Origin: JAKFXL01 sp947085765
Lineage (GTDB): Bacteria > Pseudomonadota > Gammaproteobacteria > Tenderiales > Tenderiaceae
Assembly: GCA_947085765.1 (NCBI GenBank)
Contig: CAMTXZ010000005.1
Span: forward strand, 30,381 to 94,380
Direction of reading: 5' to 3'
Length of the DNA: 64,000 nucleotides
Position 1 is the first letter of the stretch. Each line of letters begins with the position of its first letter. Both the position numbers and the translations under genes were made by a program. The notes under the pieces were generated by a model. The model searched no databases. It was not told where the DNA came from and saw nothing but the letters and a program-made list of their open reading frames with translations. Shown here one piece after another: positions 26,391 to 35,596 of this stretch.

Positions 26391-27542
26391 ATGAAGCGTG
26401 CGTTGATTACCGGCATCACCGGGCAAGATGGGGCTTATTTGGCAGAACTTCTGCTTAACAAGGGGTATGAAGTACATGGCATCAAACGGCGTAGCTCGTC
26501 GTTTAATACTGACCGTATCGACCATCTCTATCAGGATCCTCATGAGAGTAGGCGGCGCCTGATCCTTCATTATGGTGACATGACTGATTCGACAAACTTG
26601 ATTCGCATTGTGCAACAAGTGCAGCCAGACGAGATCTACAACCTTGCGGCACAGAGTCATGTGGCAGTCTCGTTTGAATCTCCTGAATACACCGCGAATG
26701 CTGATGGTATCGGTGTGCTGCGACTGCTTGAGGCGATTCGCATCCTGGGCCTGGAGCAGAAGACCCGTTTTTATCAGGCCTCTACCTCAGAGCTTTATGG
26801 CTTGGTGCAAGAGACGCCACAACGCGAAACTACGCCGTTTTACCCGCGTTCGCCCTACGCAGCAGCAAAGCTCTATGGTTACTGGATCACCGTCAACTAT
26901 CGCGAGGCCTACGGCATGTATGCCTGCAATGGCATTCTATTCAACCATGAGAGCCCGATCCGCGGTGAGACCTTTGTTACCCGCAAAATTACCCGTGCCC
27001 TGGCGCGTATTGCGCTTGGCTTACAGCCCTCACTTTACCTTGGTAACATGGATGCTAAACGCGATTGGGGCCATGCCCGCGATTATGTCGAGATGCAGTG
27101 GTTGATGCTGCAACAGGAGGTAGCTCATGATTATGTAATTGCTACCGGCATTCAATACAGCGTACGTTGTTTTGTTGAGCAGGCGGCGCAGCATCTGGGC
27201 ATCACCATCGCTTGGCATGGCACAGGTATTGACGAGGTGGGTATTGTCGAGGCCGTGGCGGGAGGTGACGTGCCTCTCATGAGTCAGCACGCTACTGGCA
27301 TAAAACGTCCCGCTGTTAAAGCGGGGGATGTCATCGTACGGGTTGATCCCCGCTATTTTCGTCCGACTGAGGTGGAGAGCCTGCTGGGTGATGCTGAAAA
27401 AGCTCGCATCAATCTGGGGTGGACCCCACAGATCAGTTTTGCCGAACTTGTGGCTGAGATGATGAGTGAAGATCTGAAGGGCGCATCCCGTGACCATCTG
27501 GTGACACAGCACGGTTTTAACGCCTATAGTCACCATGAATAA
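26391..27542 (+). CDS. gmd: GDP-mannose 4,6-dehydratase
   Basis: A 383-residue short-chain dehydrogenase-type enzyme that turns GDP-mannose into GDP-4-keto-6-deoxymannose, the first step to GDP-L-fucose. The N-terminus RALITGITGQDGAYLAELLL is the NADP-binding Gly motif. KRRSSSFNTDRIDHLY, ASTSELYGLVQETPQ, the YxxxK site YAAAKLYGYW and the substrate segment NHESPIRGETFVTRKITRAL are all Gmd features. The ATG at 26391 is used instead of an in-frame TTG at 26376 that overlaps prsT. The partner fcl is 24 bases downstream. Confidence 0.95.
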   Translation: MKRALITGITGQDGAYLAELLLNKGYEVHGIKRRSSSFNTDRIDHLYQDPHESRRRLILHYGDMTDSTNLIRIVQQVQPDEIYNLAAQSHVAVSFESPEYTANADGIGVLRLLEAIRILGLEQKTRFYQASTSELYGLVQETPQRETTPFYPRSPYAAAKLYGYWITVNYREAYGMYACNGILFNHESPIRGETFVTRKITRALARIALGLQPSLYLGNMDAKRDWGHARDYVEMQWLMLQQEVAHDYVIATGIQYSVRCFVEQAAQHLGITIAWHGTGIDEVGIVEAVAGGDVPLMSQHATGIKRPAVKAGDVIVRVDPRYFRPTEVESLLGDAEKARINLGWTPQISFAELVAEMMSEDLKGASRDHLVTQHGFNAYSHHE

Positions 27543-27566
27543 TTACGCAGGTGGTAGGACTATGGT

Positions 27567-28505
27567 ATGTCGAACACTATAAGTGCATCCTCAAGGATCT
27601 ACGTTGCCGGCCATGGTGGATTGGTTGGCGCGGCCATTGTCAGACGTTTGAGGGCAGAGGGGCTGGACAACCTTATTCTCCGTACACACAGCGAGCTTGA
27701 TCTTAAAGATCAAACCGCAGTACGCAGTTTTTTTGCGCAAGAGCGCCCCGAGTTTGTCTTTGCTGCTGCCGCCAAAGTTGGCGGTATTCTGGCCAATAGT
27801 CTATGCCCCGCCGATTTTATTTTCGATAACCTTCAGATACAGAATAATCTCATCGATTGTGCCTGGCGTAGTGGGGTGAAGAAACTGCTGTTTCTTGGTT
27901 CCTCGTGTATCTATCCGCGCAATGCCCCGCAGCCTATTAAAGAGGAGTATCTGCTGAGTGGATCCTTGGAAGAGAGCAACCAATGGTATGCCATAGCCAA
28001 GATTGCGGGGATTAAAATGTGTCAGGCCTATCGCCGCCAGTATGGTTTTAACGCCATTTCTGCAATGCCTACCAATCTCTATGGTCAGGGTGATAACTTC
28101 GATTTAACCAGCTCACATGTATTGCCTGCGCTAATTCGCAAGTTCCATGAGGCTACGCTGCAATCAACGCCAGTAGTGGAGGTGTGGGGCACAGGCACAC
28201 CACGGCGTGAATTTCTTCATGTTGAAGATCTCGCCGATGCCTCTCTCTACCTCATGCGCCATTACGACGAAGAGCTACATATAAATGTAGGGGTTGGCAG
28301 CGATATCTCCATCCGTGAGCTGGCAGAGTTAATCCAGGCCATTACCGGTTATCAGGGCAAGATAGTGTGGGATGCAACCAAGCCTGATGGTACGCCGCGC
28401 AAGTTGCTGGATGTCAGCCGTATTCATGCGCTTGGTTGGCAAGCCCGTATTCCGCTGGATGAGGGGATACGTTTTACCTGGGAGTGGTATCGAAAACAGT
28501 TATGA
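27567..28505 (+). CDS. fcl: GDP-L-fucose synthase
   Basis: A 312-residue epimerase/reductase that completes GDP-L-fucose synthesis from the Gmd product. Motifs: RIYVAGHGGLVGAAIVRRL (cofactor), LFLGSSCIYPRNAPQPI (catalytic serine), and NQWYAIAKIAGIKMCQAYRR (tyrosine and lysine). The NLYGQGDNFDLTSSHVLPAL segment is also diagnostic. With gmd it provides fucose for the locus polysaccharide. The position 24 bases after gmd indicates an operon. A hairpin lies just downstream of its stop. Confidence 0.95.
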   Translation: MSNTISASSRIYVAGHGGLVGAAIVRRLRAEGLDNLILRTHSELDLKDQTAVRSFFAQERPEFVFAAAAKVGGILANSLCPADFIFDNLQIQNNLIDCAWRSGVKKLLFLGSSCIYPRNAPQPIKEEYLLSGSLEESNQWYAIAKIAGIKMCQAYRRQYGFNAISAMPTNLYGQGDNFDLTSSHVLPALIRKFHEATLQSTPVVEVWGTGTPRREFLHVEDLADASLYLMRHYDEELHINVGVGSDISIRELAELIQAITGYQGKIVWDATKPDGTPRKLLDVSRIHALGWQARIPLDEGIRFTWEWYRKQL

Positions 28506-28511
28506 GTTTGT

Positions 28512-28562
28512 AACTCTTGCCTCACTGCCGCGTTGGACCGTACGCCAGTGAGTGTATGAGTT
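28512..28562 (+). terminator. Hairpin after fcl, possible terminator
   Basis: CTCACTG (28521-28527) pairs with CAGTGAG (28546-28552), extended outward by AACTC (28512-28516) with GAGTT (28558-28562). It sits 7 bases after the fcl stop. There is no T tract, so Rho-independent termination is uncertain. Confidence 0.35.
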
Positions 28563-28916
28563 GGCCCGGCTATGGGTTCGGTTTATATCATCGCCAATTC
28601 AGAACCGAGCCGTTTCTTGTTGAGTTTTTTGCCCATCGACACTCTTAATAGAATATCCTTCCCTCCGTGATAAGTTCATCCCAGCTGCCTTGCCGTTCTC
28701 AGTCGCATCAACAGGATAGTGACCCAAAGTCTATTGATCTACAGGGTAGATAGCCTTCCCCTGATAAGGGGTAATGGACTGATCAAGGTTTTTGCTGTGT
28801 CACCTATCTTTCCAGAATAAATGGCCGATAGCTCTAAGATTCTCTATAAGTTAATTTATGATGGCGCTTACCAAAAATAATACTGAAAGGCATTTAACCG
28901 ATTCAGGGGCGATTGT
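28563..28916. other. Gene-free spacer of about 350 bp
   Basis: No credible gene. The stretch holds a small hairpin (CCCC...GGGG near 28757-28770) without a T tail and probably the promoter of the downstream sensor kinase. A tiny ATG frame at 28858-28920 has no family features. Confidence 0.4.
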
Positions 28917-29279
28917 GTGATTCCAGGCCGACACTCCACAGAGATCAAACCAGACCAAAGCAAAGATATTCTGTTGCAGGAGGAGGTATCAGGGCTGTTG
29001 TATGACGGTTTACCTTCAGCCCTGTTCGCTAATGCGCTGCTCGCCACCCTATTAGTGTTTGTACAGTGGCCGGTGATTAATCCCATAGCAGCGAGTGGCT
29101 GGCTTGCTTGTATTGTTGGGTGTGGTGTTGGTAGTACGTATTGTGATGTATCTGAGCTATCGACGCCTTCGCGCTGTATCAGCGAGTCCAAAAATGGACC
29201 TTTTGCAACAGTTTCGTCTGGGGGCCATCGCCACCGGTGTGGTTTGGGGAATACATGTCCTGTTGCTCTTTCACGCTGA
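28917..29279 (+). pseudogene. Displaced N-terminal membrane segment of the sensor kinase (frameshifted)
   Basis: From a GTG with an AGGGGC site, this frame encodes the beginning of a sensor protein: a soluble start, then LLYDGLPSALFANALLATLL and VFVQWPVINPIAASGWL. That is the first helix of a membrane domain common in bacterial kinases and diguanylate cyclases. The frame then runs out of family sense near 29100. The continuation is found one base shifted in the downstream frame (LVLLGVVLVVRIVMYLSYRR). A single extra base within about 29087-29112 explains both halves. A sequencing or assembly error is possible. Confidence 0.7.
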
Positions 29280-31164
29280 GGATATTGCTCATCAGGTCTT
29301 TTTAGTCTTTGTGATTGCTGGGGTCAGCTCGGGCGCTATCACCTCACTGAGTGCTGATCGCACCTCCGCGCTCGGTTTTGTAATTCCCTCCACATTTCCT
29401 CTGGTGCCTATGTTGCTCATGGTTGGCGGTACGTTATCGTTGACTATGAGCGTGATGGTGCTGCTGTTTTTGGCGTACGTTATGGCGAGTTCCTCGCGCT
29501 TACAGTATCAACTCCATGAAAACATTCGTCTGCGCAACGAGTCAAGCGTGCAAGAGATTAATATTCGCCGTCAGCAGCAACTCAATAAAGTAATAGCCCA
29601 TGCCCAGTCGGAATTCATTTGCGAAACAGATCGTCGCAAGGCTTTTGATGGTCTGCTCCTGGATATCCTTGAGTTAACCAGCAGTGAATATGGTTTTATT
29701 GGTGAGGTGCTCTATACCCAGCAGGGCGTCCCTTATCTGAAGACCTATGCCATCACCAACATCGCCTGGAATGACGCCACGCGCACTTTTTACGAGACCA
29801 ATGCCCCGCAAGGCATGGAATTTGGCAATATTAAAACGCTGTTTGGTGCTGCGCTGACCAGTGGACAACCCGTTATCGCCAATGACCCCTATCATGATCC
29901 GCGCCGTGGCGGTTTGCCTGAAGGGCACCCGGTGCTCAACGCTTTTCTCGGCATTCCAATTCACCATGGTGAGGTACTGGTGGCGATGATTGGCATCTCT
30001 AACCGGCCTGGGGGTTACGATCAGGCGTTAGTTGATTATCTGCAGCCGCTTATCATTACCGTAGGACAACTTGTGGCGGCATTGCGTATTCAGCAACAGC
30101 ATCAAATGAGTCAAAAGGCACTGGATCAGTTCAAGAGTACGCTTGACCGTACACTCGACTGTGTTTTTATGTTTGATGCCATCAGTTTGAAATTCTTTTA
30201 TGTCAATGAAGGTGGCTTACGCCAAGTGGGATATAGCCGTGAGGAATTATTGACAATGCGGCCTTACGATATCAAACCGGATCTCAGTGAAAAGCAATTT
30301 CTCGAATTGATCGCGCCACTCATTAGTGGTGAAAAAGATATGCTGACATTTGAGACCATGCATCAGCATAAAAATGGCCAGTGTGTACCGGTGGAGATTT
30401 TTCTGCAGTACATGGCGCCACAAGATGAACCCTCACGTTTTGTCGCCATCGTGCGTGACGTAACTGAACGCAAACGTATTGAACGCATGAAGAGTGAATT
30501 TGTCTCCACAGTCAGTCATGAGCTTCGCACACCGCTCACTTCAATTTCGGGCGCGTTAGGGTTGATTGCAGGGGGTGCTTTGGGTGTGTTTCCTGAAAAG
30601 GCGAACGAGCTTATTTCTATCGCGCACAAAAACAGCCTGCGTCTGACTTTTCTGATTAATGATCTATTGGATATGGAAAAGCTGACAGCAGGAAAGGTGC
30701 AGTTTAATATGCAGATCTGCCCCTTGACGCCCCTGATAAAACAGGCTCTAGAAACGAATCGGATTTACGGTTCCGAGCGCCAGGTGACAATGAGATTAAT
30801 TGAGCCGGTTGCTGAAGTGATGGTACAGGTTGATGGCCAGCGGATCATGCAGGTGCTGTCGAATCTCTTGTCTAATTCCATCAAATTTTCACCCGAAAAT
30901 GGGGCGGTCGATGTGACTGTCACCTTGAAGTCAGGATGGGTTCGAATCAGCGTGATCGACGATGGCCCCGGTATTCCCGCAACATTTCATGAACATGTTT
31001 TTCAGAAGTTTGCCCAGGCAGACTCCTCGGATACACGGCAAAAAGGCGGAACCGGTCTGGGTCTTGCGATTACCCGGGAATTGGTTGAGAGGATGGGCGG
31101 GCAGGTCGGGTTTGAGTCGGTTGAGAACGAAGGTGCCAGCTTCTTTTTCGAACTTCCTGTGTAA
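29095..31164 (+). CDS. Sensor histidine kinase (membrane-GAF-PAS-HisKA-HATPase), N-terminus split off
   Basis: A 689-residue membrane sensor kinase as it stands, though its real N-terminus lies in the preceding shifted frame. Order: membrane helices (to about 145), a GAF domain (about 165-335, AFLGIPIHHGEVLVAMIGI), a PAS domain (about 345-460, ending FVAIVRDVTERKRIE), then HisKA with the phosphoacceptor in VSTVSHELRTPLTS. The HATPase part has N (NLLSNSIKFSPENG), G1 (DDGPGIP) and G2 (GGTGLGLAI) boxes. No receiver is fused; the response regulator at 35597 and lone receiver at 36715 are candidate partners. The GTG at 29095 is not a convincing natural start. Confidence 0.85.
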   Translation: MAGLLVLLGVVLVVRIVMYLSYRRLRAVSASPKMDLLQQFRLGAIATGVVWGIHVLLLFHAEDIAHQVFLVFVIAGVSSGAITSLSADRTSALGFVIPSTFPLVPMLLMVGGTLSLTMSVMVLLFLAYVMASSSRLQYQLHENIRLRNESSVQEINIRRQQQLNKVIAHAQSEFICETDRRKAFDGLLLDILELTSSEYGFIGEVLYTQQGVPYLKTYAITNIAWNDATRTFYETNAPQGMEFGNIKTLFGAALTSGQPVIANDPYHDPRRGGLPEGHPVLNAFLGIPIHHGEVLVAMIGISNRPGGYDQALVDYLQPLIITVGQLVAALRIQQQHQMSQKALDQFKSTLDRTLDCVFMFDAISLKFFYVNEGGLRQVGYSREELLTMRPYDIKPDLSEKQFLELIAPLISGEKDMLTFETMHQHKNGQCVPVEIFLQYMAPQDEPSRFVAIVRDVTERKRIERMKSEFVSTVSHELRTPLTSISGALGLIAGGALGVFPEKANELISIAHKNSLRLTFLINDLLDMEKLTAGKVQFNMQICPLTPLIKQALETNRIYGSERQVTMRLIEPVAEVMVQVDGQRIMQVLSNLLSNSIKFSPENGAVDVTVTLKSGWVRISVIDDGPGIPATFHEHVFQKFAQADSSDTRQKGGTGLGLAITRELVERMGGQVGFESVENEGASFFFELPV

Positions 31165-31191
31165 ACAGCATACACAAACACTGTTTTTGTT

Positions 31192-34100
31192 TTAACCGCT
31201 TTCTGTGGATAGGTTTTTTAGAAGTTTGGGTCGGGCGATGGCGTAACCCTGAACATAATCCACCCCCATGTCTTTTAGCAGATAAATGGTGGACTCCTTT
31301 TCAACACATTCGGCAATGATTTTTTTGCCCATGAAGTGACCTATCTCCGTGATCGATCTCACCACTGCCTTGTCACTATTGTTGGTTTCAAGATCGCGGA
31401 TAAAAGAGCCATCTATTTTTATAAAATCCACGGGCAGGTTTTTCAAATAGGAGTAGGTCGACATGCCGGTGCCAAAATCATCCAGTGAAAAACGACAGCC
31501 GGTCTTTTTGATGGTATTGATAAACTCAGCTGCGCTGGAGAGAGACTCTATGCCCGCCGTCTCGGTGATTTCAAAGGTGATGTAGTCGGTAGAAATTTCC
31601 AGCAGTGCTATCTGTTCCAGGATAAAGGGGATGAAACTTTCATCGTTGTTCGACAGGCCCGACAGATTCACGGCCACTCCGCCAATGGTATCAACTACGT
31701 GAGGATTGTTGTTCAGGTAGGAAAACACATTTTTCACTACCCAGCGATCAATCTCTGGCATACGGCGATATTTTTCTGCTGCCAGGATAAAGGGTTCGGG
31801 TGATACCAGTGAGCCACCTTCATTTGTCACCCCCAGTAATATTTCTGAATGGTGCTCCATGACGTCATTACCTATCGGAGTAATAGGCTGGTAGCGTAGC
31901 ACCAGACTGTCATTGGCCAGGCAGTCATCAATCTTTGAGGCCCAGGCCATCAGCTGTTTGGTCTCCTGAATATGTTTATCATTTTCGTCCACCACGTGCA
32001 TGCAGTTCAAACCTTTGCTCTTGGCCAGACGGCAGGCAGCCTCGGCGGTCTGCAATAAGCGGGTGACATCCTGTTGTTGAAGATTGATAGGCACGATGCC
32101 GGCGCTGAGTGTCACCAGGGTGCTGCCTTCTTCAAATCTAAAGCGATAATTTGCCAACTGATCTTTCTGCTTTTCAACGATTGCTATCGCTTGTTGCATG
32201 GAACAACCCGTCAGTAGTACTGCAAATTCATTACCACCCACTCTGCCGAGTACACTGAAAGAGGAGAAAAACTGTTTGATAAAATCGGCAATCTCTATCA
32301 ATAACTGGTCACCCGCATCATAACCAAAGGTGGTGTTTATGATTTCGAAATAGTCGATATCAAAAATACAGAGAGTATTCAATTCAGCAGCGGCGCTGTT
32401 ATCCAGCAGCTCGCCCTTCATCTGTTTTTCAAATTCACGCCGATTCAAAAGTGCCGTCAGTTGATCATGGGTGGTCTCATGCATGAGTTGGGAGTGTAGT
32501 TTATGCAGCATGCTGTACTGCGCGCGGTCCACCGCCGGTTCATCGACATTTTCCAGAAACAGCGCGTTATCTGACTCCAGCAGACGTGCCAGATGATCAA
32601 TGCCGATAGCCCCCTCTAATAAACCAAGCATGTTTATAAATACATACTGATCATGATTGTCCGTGACCCAGGCCAGCTTCAGGCGGGTTGATTTTTGTGA
32701 GCCGGCATCGAACAGAATCCAGTCGCCGATGTGTATGCGCCTGATACGCTTGCGCCATTTTTGCAGCTGAAATCCGTTTGGCACGGGCAGGGTCGCGGGG
32801 GATAGTTTGAGTTTCAATGCCGGGAGTTCTGCCTGGGTCTCGCACCGTTCCAGGGTCTCACTGAAGTTGTCGTTATAGGCCTTGCTCTGAAGTTCGACCA
32901 GGGCGTTGATTTTTTTCAGCAGGGATGACATCAACTGACTGTCCATTCCCGACTGTGATGCAACCTGTTTGAGCAGTCCCTCTATGGTGCGTTTGATGGA
33001 GTTGCTGATGTAATCACGACCCTCATCATTATAGAGTTCAAGCTTGGCCAGTTGATTGATAAAGGTTCTGGCAACATGGCCCTTATCCGCCAATACCGAC
33101 TCATCCCTGATCGCTTCATGAAGCAGCGACAGCTCGATTTTACTCAGCCACTGTTTGACCCCGGAGGTGATAATCTCGTCATTGTAGAGGGCGTCATAAA
33201 TTGACCCCGTTGTCTCCATAATGGCGGCTTCTCTTGGGTCAAGACGATATTCACCCTCATCACCTGCCAACTGTGCCAGTAATTGCAGGGATAAAGAGCT
33301 TAATTCGCCATTGCCTGTTTCTGTAACCTCAGTGGATGTTGCTTGCCGGGACAGCTCTGAAAGTTTGCCGAGAAGCTTTTGAGTGCTGATTGTGGGGCGA
33401 TCCGAGTGGCTGTCATCAACATCCCCACGTTTGATTGACTGTAAGTTAGTGATCAGATCATAGAGGTTTTTACCATCATCACTGCCATCCAAGGCATCTA
33501 GAAATTTTTTGGCACTATCGATATCGGCTTTTGGTTTGTTACGCCGACGCGGTTTGCCGGTATCTTTTTCTACCTTAATTTCATACTGTAACGCTGGCAG
33601 AACTCCATGTTTGACCAGGTACTGATTCATCGTCTGGTAAAGCTCGCCCAGATCATTAATCAGGATATCGCGGAAAACTTTGCAGCAGAGCAGATAAGTG
33701 TCTCTGCTGATATCCAGCTCTTTTAAGGCATCCTGAAAGATACGGGAGAATACCTCGGGACCCACGGGACTATTCTGTTTCCATATCCTCATTCCCAGCA
33801 ACAGGGAGAGGCGTTGTTCAATGCCGGCAAGCTCCTCAAGATAGGATGACTCCGCCTTGTCAGAGATGTCGGAGCGGGCAATCCAGTCATCCAAGGCATC
33901 ATCATCGACCAGCGCTAGAGTCTCTGATGCCAGCTTGTCCTCCTGGGTGCCCAGTGTCTGATCGATGTTTGCTGGTTTTGAGAAGACAACCTGATGCATG
34001 CCGTTGAGAAAGGCGGTCCGGAAAGTTTTACTCTGTTGCTTGAAGGTTTTTATTGCGGAAAAATAGCCATTCTGTGCGGTGATGTTAGTGGCCTTGTCGG

Positions 34101-34665
34101 CCATCTCCATCAGTACAGATGGTTGCTTTAATAGGTAGTCGTCTATTAACGCGCGAATCGGCTTGGTTGTCATGGTGCGTACATTTTTTAGCAGAACATC
34201 ATAGGCCACTCCTTCATACGCCGCAGTCTCCTGCTGCTTGTCCGGGGATATGAAGGGTACTTTCTGTTCCTGATAATAACGCGCGTAGGCCATTAGCCGT
34301 TCCAGCACCAGATAATTTGGCTGGACAAAGGCAATGCCCAGGCTATCCAGGTCCGAACGAACAATCCGCCCTTGAGCCTGGAGCATCTCTGCTGGGGCAG
34401 AGGGCAGCGAAAAGATGATGGTGATGATTGCGCCATGGGCAGGCACCAGCACCAGTGTCTCCATGACGGAGACCGTGGGTGCATAAACCACATGCATGCC
34501 ACCATGGCAAAAATCACGTATTTCAATTTGACTACATGTCTGGCCCTGGCAGCATTGGCCCTTCAAGTTGACGACATAACGCTGATAGGCGCGCTTGTTA
34601 AGGCGCCCAGCGGGATTGTCATTTGGGGGGTTGGTATTCTGCATATCTGGCTCAGCAATCCACAT
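31192..34665 (-). CDS. PilZ-DUF1631-GGDEF-EAL cyclic-di-GMP protein
   Basis: A 1157-residue cytosolic protein. Residues of about 24-130 look like a PilZ domain (RAYQRYVVNLKGQC, later DSLGIAFVQPN). About 150-720 is a long helical region of DUF1631 type. A GGDEF domain starts near 733; its active motif at 810-814 reads GGNEF, lacking the acidic third residue, so cyclase activity is probably lost. An EAL domain occupies about 915-1150 with EIL at 941. The metal and catalytic set is mostly intact: VNLSG, FEITET, DDFGTG, KIDGSF, ECVE, QGYAIARP. It is therefore likely a c-di-GMP phosphodiesterase with a sensing PilZ and GGNEF module. It is convergent with the sensor kinase. Confidence 0.85.
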   Translation of the reverse strand: MWIAEPDMQNTNPPNDNPAGRLNKRAYQRYVVNLKGQCCQGQTCSQIEIRDFCHGGMHVVYAPTVSVMETLVLVPAHGAIITIIFSLPSAPAEMLQAQGRIVRSDLDSLGIAFVQPNYLVLERLMAYARYYQEQKVPFISPDKQQETAAYEGVAYDVLLKNVRTMTTKPIRALIDDYLLKQPSVLMEMADKATNITAQNGYFSAIKTFKQQSKTFRTAFLNGMHQVVFSKPANIDQTLGTQEDKLASETLALVDDDALDDWIARSDISDKAESSYLEELAGIEQRLSLLLGMRIWKQNSPVGPEVFSRIFQDALKELDISRDTYLLCCKVFRDILINDLGELYQTMNQYLVKHGVLPALQYEIKVEKDTGKPRRRNKPKADIDSAKKFLDALDGSDDGKNLYDLITNLQSIKRGDVDDSHSDRPTISTQKLLGKLSELSRQATSTEVTETGNGELSSLSLQLLAQLAGDEGEYRLDPREAAIMETTGSIYDALYNDEIITSGVKQWLSKIELSLLHEAIRDESVLADKGHVARTFINQLAKLELYNDEGRDYISNSIKRTIEGLLKQVASQSGMDSQLMSSLLKKINALVELQSKAYNDNFSETLERCETQAELPALKLKLSPATLPVPNGFQLQKWRKRIRRIHIGDWILFDAGSQKSTRLKLAWVTDNHDQYVFINMLGLLEGAIGIDHLARLLESDNALFLENVDEPAVDRAQYSMLHKLHSQLMHETTHDQLTALLNRREFEKQMKGELLDNSAAAELNTLCIFDIDYFEIINTTFGYDAGDQLLIEIADFIKQFFSSFSVLGRVGGNEFAVLLTGCSMQQAIAIVEKQKDQLANYRFRFEEGSTLVTLSAGIVPINLQQQDVTRLLQTAEAACRLAKSKGLNCMHVVDENDKHIQETKQLMAWASKIDDCLANDSLVLRYQPITPIGNDVMEHHSEILLGVTNEGGSLVSPEPFILAAEKYRRMPEIDRWVVKNVFSYLNNNPHVVDTIGGVAVNLSGLSNNDESFIPFILEQIALLEISTDYITFEITETAGIESLSSAAEFINTIKKTGCRFSLDDFGTGMSTYSYLKNLPVDFIKIDGSFIRDLETNNSDKAVVRSITEIGHFMGKKIIAECVEKESTIYLLKDMGVDYVQGYAIARPKLLKNLSTESG

Positions 34666-35001
34666 GTAAGCGTTGTTTTTATTTTAACAAATGTTCGGCT
34701 TTTTGCTGGCACCACTCCGGAGTACCACGGCTGGTGATAGAATTGCTTAATATATATGGCTCACAGGAGCTATCGGTATTGATAAGCAAAGCTTGATATA
34801 GCCCTCGTCAGTCCCACGTATTGGTGCCTGGGTATGAGGGTTGGGAACAGCCGGGGGTTACATGCCCCATCACGATAAATAGAAGACAGAGACAATCGGG
34901 ATGAGGGATTTCAAACAGAGACCCGCAGGGTCGCACTGCTCTCGCCCAGCGGCCAGATCTGCTGGTTCGGGCTGCCCGCAGCGCCGCAGGGGGCGATTTT
35001 T
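34666..35001. other. 336-bp spacer before tadA
   Basis: No recognised gene or RNA family. The distal part (about 34921-34995) is GC-rich and can form short hairpins. The tadA frame is open upstream from 34879 but has no start codon except GTG at 35002. It probably carries promoters for tadA and for the minus-strand PilZ-GGDEF-EAL gene. Confidence 0.4.
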
Positions 35002-35475
35002 GTGGCTGATATCCTAATGCTCGAATCGCCCGATCAGTACTGGATGCGTCAGGCCTTGCGCCTTGCCGAACAGGCGGCGCGCGAGGGAGAGGTGCCGGTG
35101 GGGGCGCTGCTGGTCAAAAACGGCCAGCTTGTCGCGGAGGGGTGGAACCGCCCCATCATCCAGAACGACCCCTCCGCCCATGCGGAGATCCGTGTGCTGC
35201 GTGCGGCTGGCCAGGCGCTGGCTAACTACCGGTTTGTTGATACCACCCTCTACGTCACCCTTGAACCCTGCACCATGTGCGCCGGGGCGATAATCCACGC
35301 TCGAGTGGCGCGGGTGGTGTTTGGCGCCCATGATCCTAAAGGTGGGGCAGCAGGTAGCCTCTTTAATGTGCTGAATTCGGATCAATATAATCACCGTGTT
35401 GAATTGCTGGGCGGTGTGCTGAGTGATCAGTGTGCGAGCTTGCTGACCAGTTTCTTTCGTCAGCGTCGTAGATAG
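35002..35475 (+). CDS. tadA: tRNA adenosine(34) deaminase
   Basis: A 157-residue zinc enzyme that converts A34 to inosine in tRNA-Arg(ACG), essential for decoding CGN codons. Zinc motifs: HAEIRVLRAAGQAL (His and catalytic Glu) and PCTMCAGAIIHARVARVVFG (two Cys). The residues around YWMRQALRLAEQAAREGEVP closely follow E. coli TadA. The GTG at 35002 has a GGGGGC site about 8 bases upstream; an ATG at 35017 is an alternative start. Length is normal. Confidence 0.95.
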   Translation: MADILMLESPDQYWMRQALRLAEQAAREGEVPVGALLVKNGQLVAEGWNRPIIQNDPSAHAEIRVLRAAGQALANYRFVDTTLYVTLEPCTMCAGAIIHARVARVVFGAHDPKGGAAGSLFNVLNSDQYNHRVELLGGVLSDQCASLLTSFFRQRRR

Positions 35476-35596
35476 TCGCACTGTTTGATGCAGACAGAGG
35501 GGTAAAACTCTCCCCTTTCCGGTCGATACTATGTTTTGTTAAGGGATTGCAGGGATGCAAAGTTAGTGTGGATGAATATGGTTGAAGGACAGTGTT

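Noticed and set aside
28858..28920. Tiny ATG frame before the sensor kinase
   Set aside because: Only 20 codons, no ribosome site and no family features. I considered it a possible true N-terminus reached by another frameshift, but nothing supports this.
29087..29112. Programmed ribosomal frameshift in the sensor kinase
   Set aside because: No slippery heptamer or clear stimulating structure is present; a one-base indel or error is simpler.
34372..34737. Plus-strand frame over the start of the PilZ-GGDEF-EAL gene
   Set aside because: It overlaps a strong gene on the other strand, has no ribosome site and no recognisable motif.
34740..34995. Possible structured RNA or riboswitch before tadA
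   Set aside because: GC-rich hairpins exist, but I found no conserved core of TPP, SRP, 6S or c-di-GMP classes.
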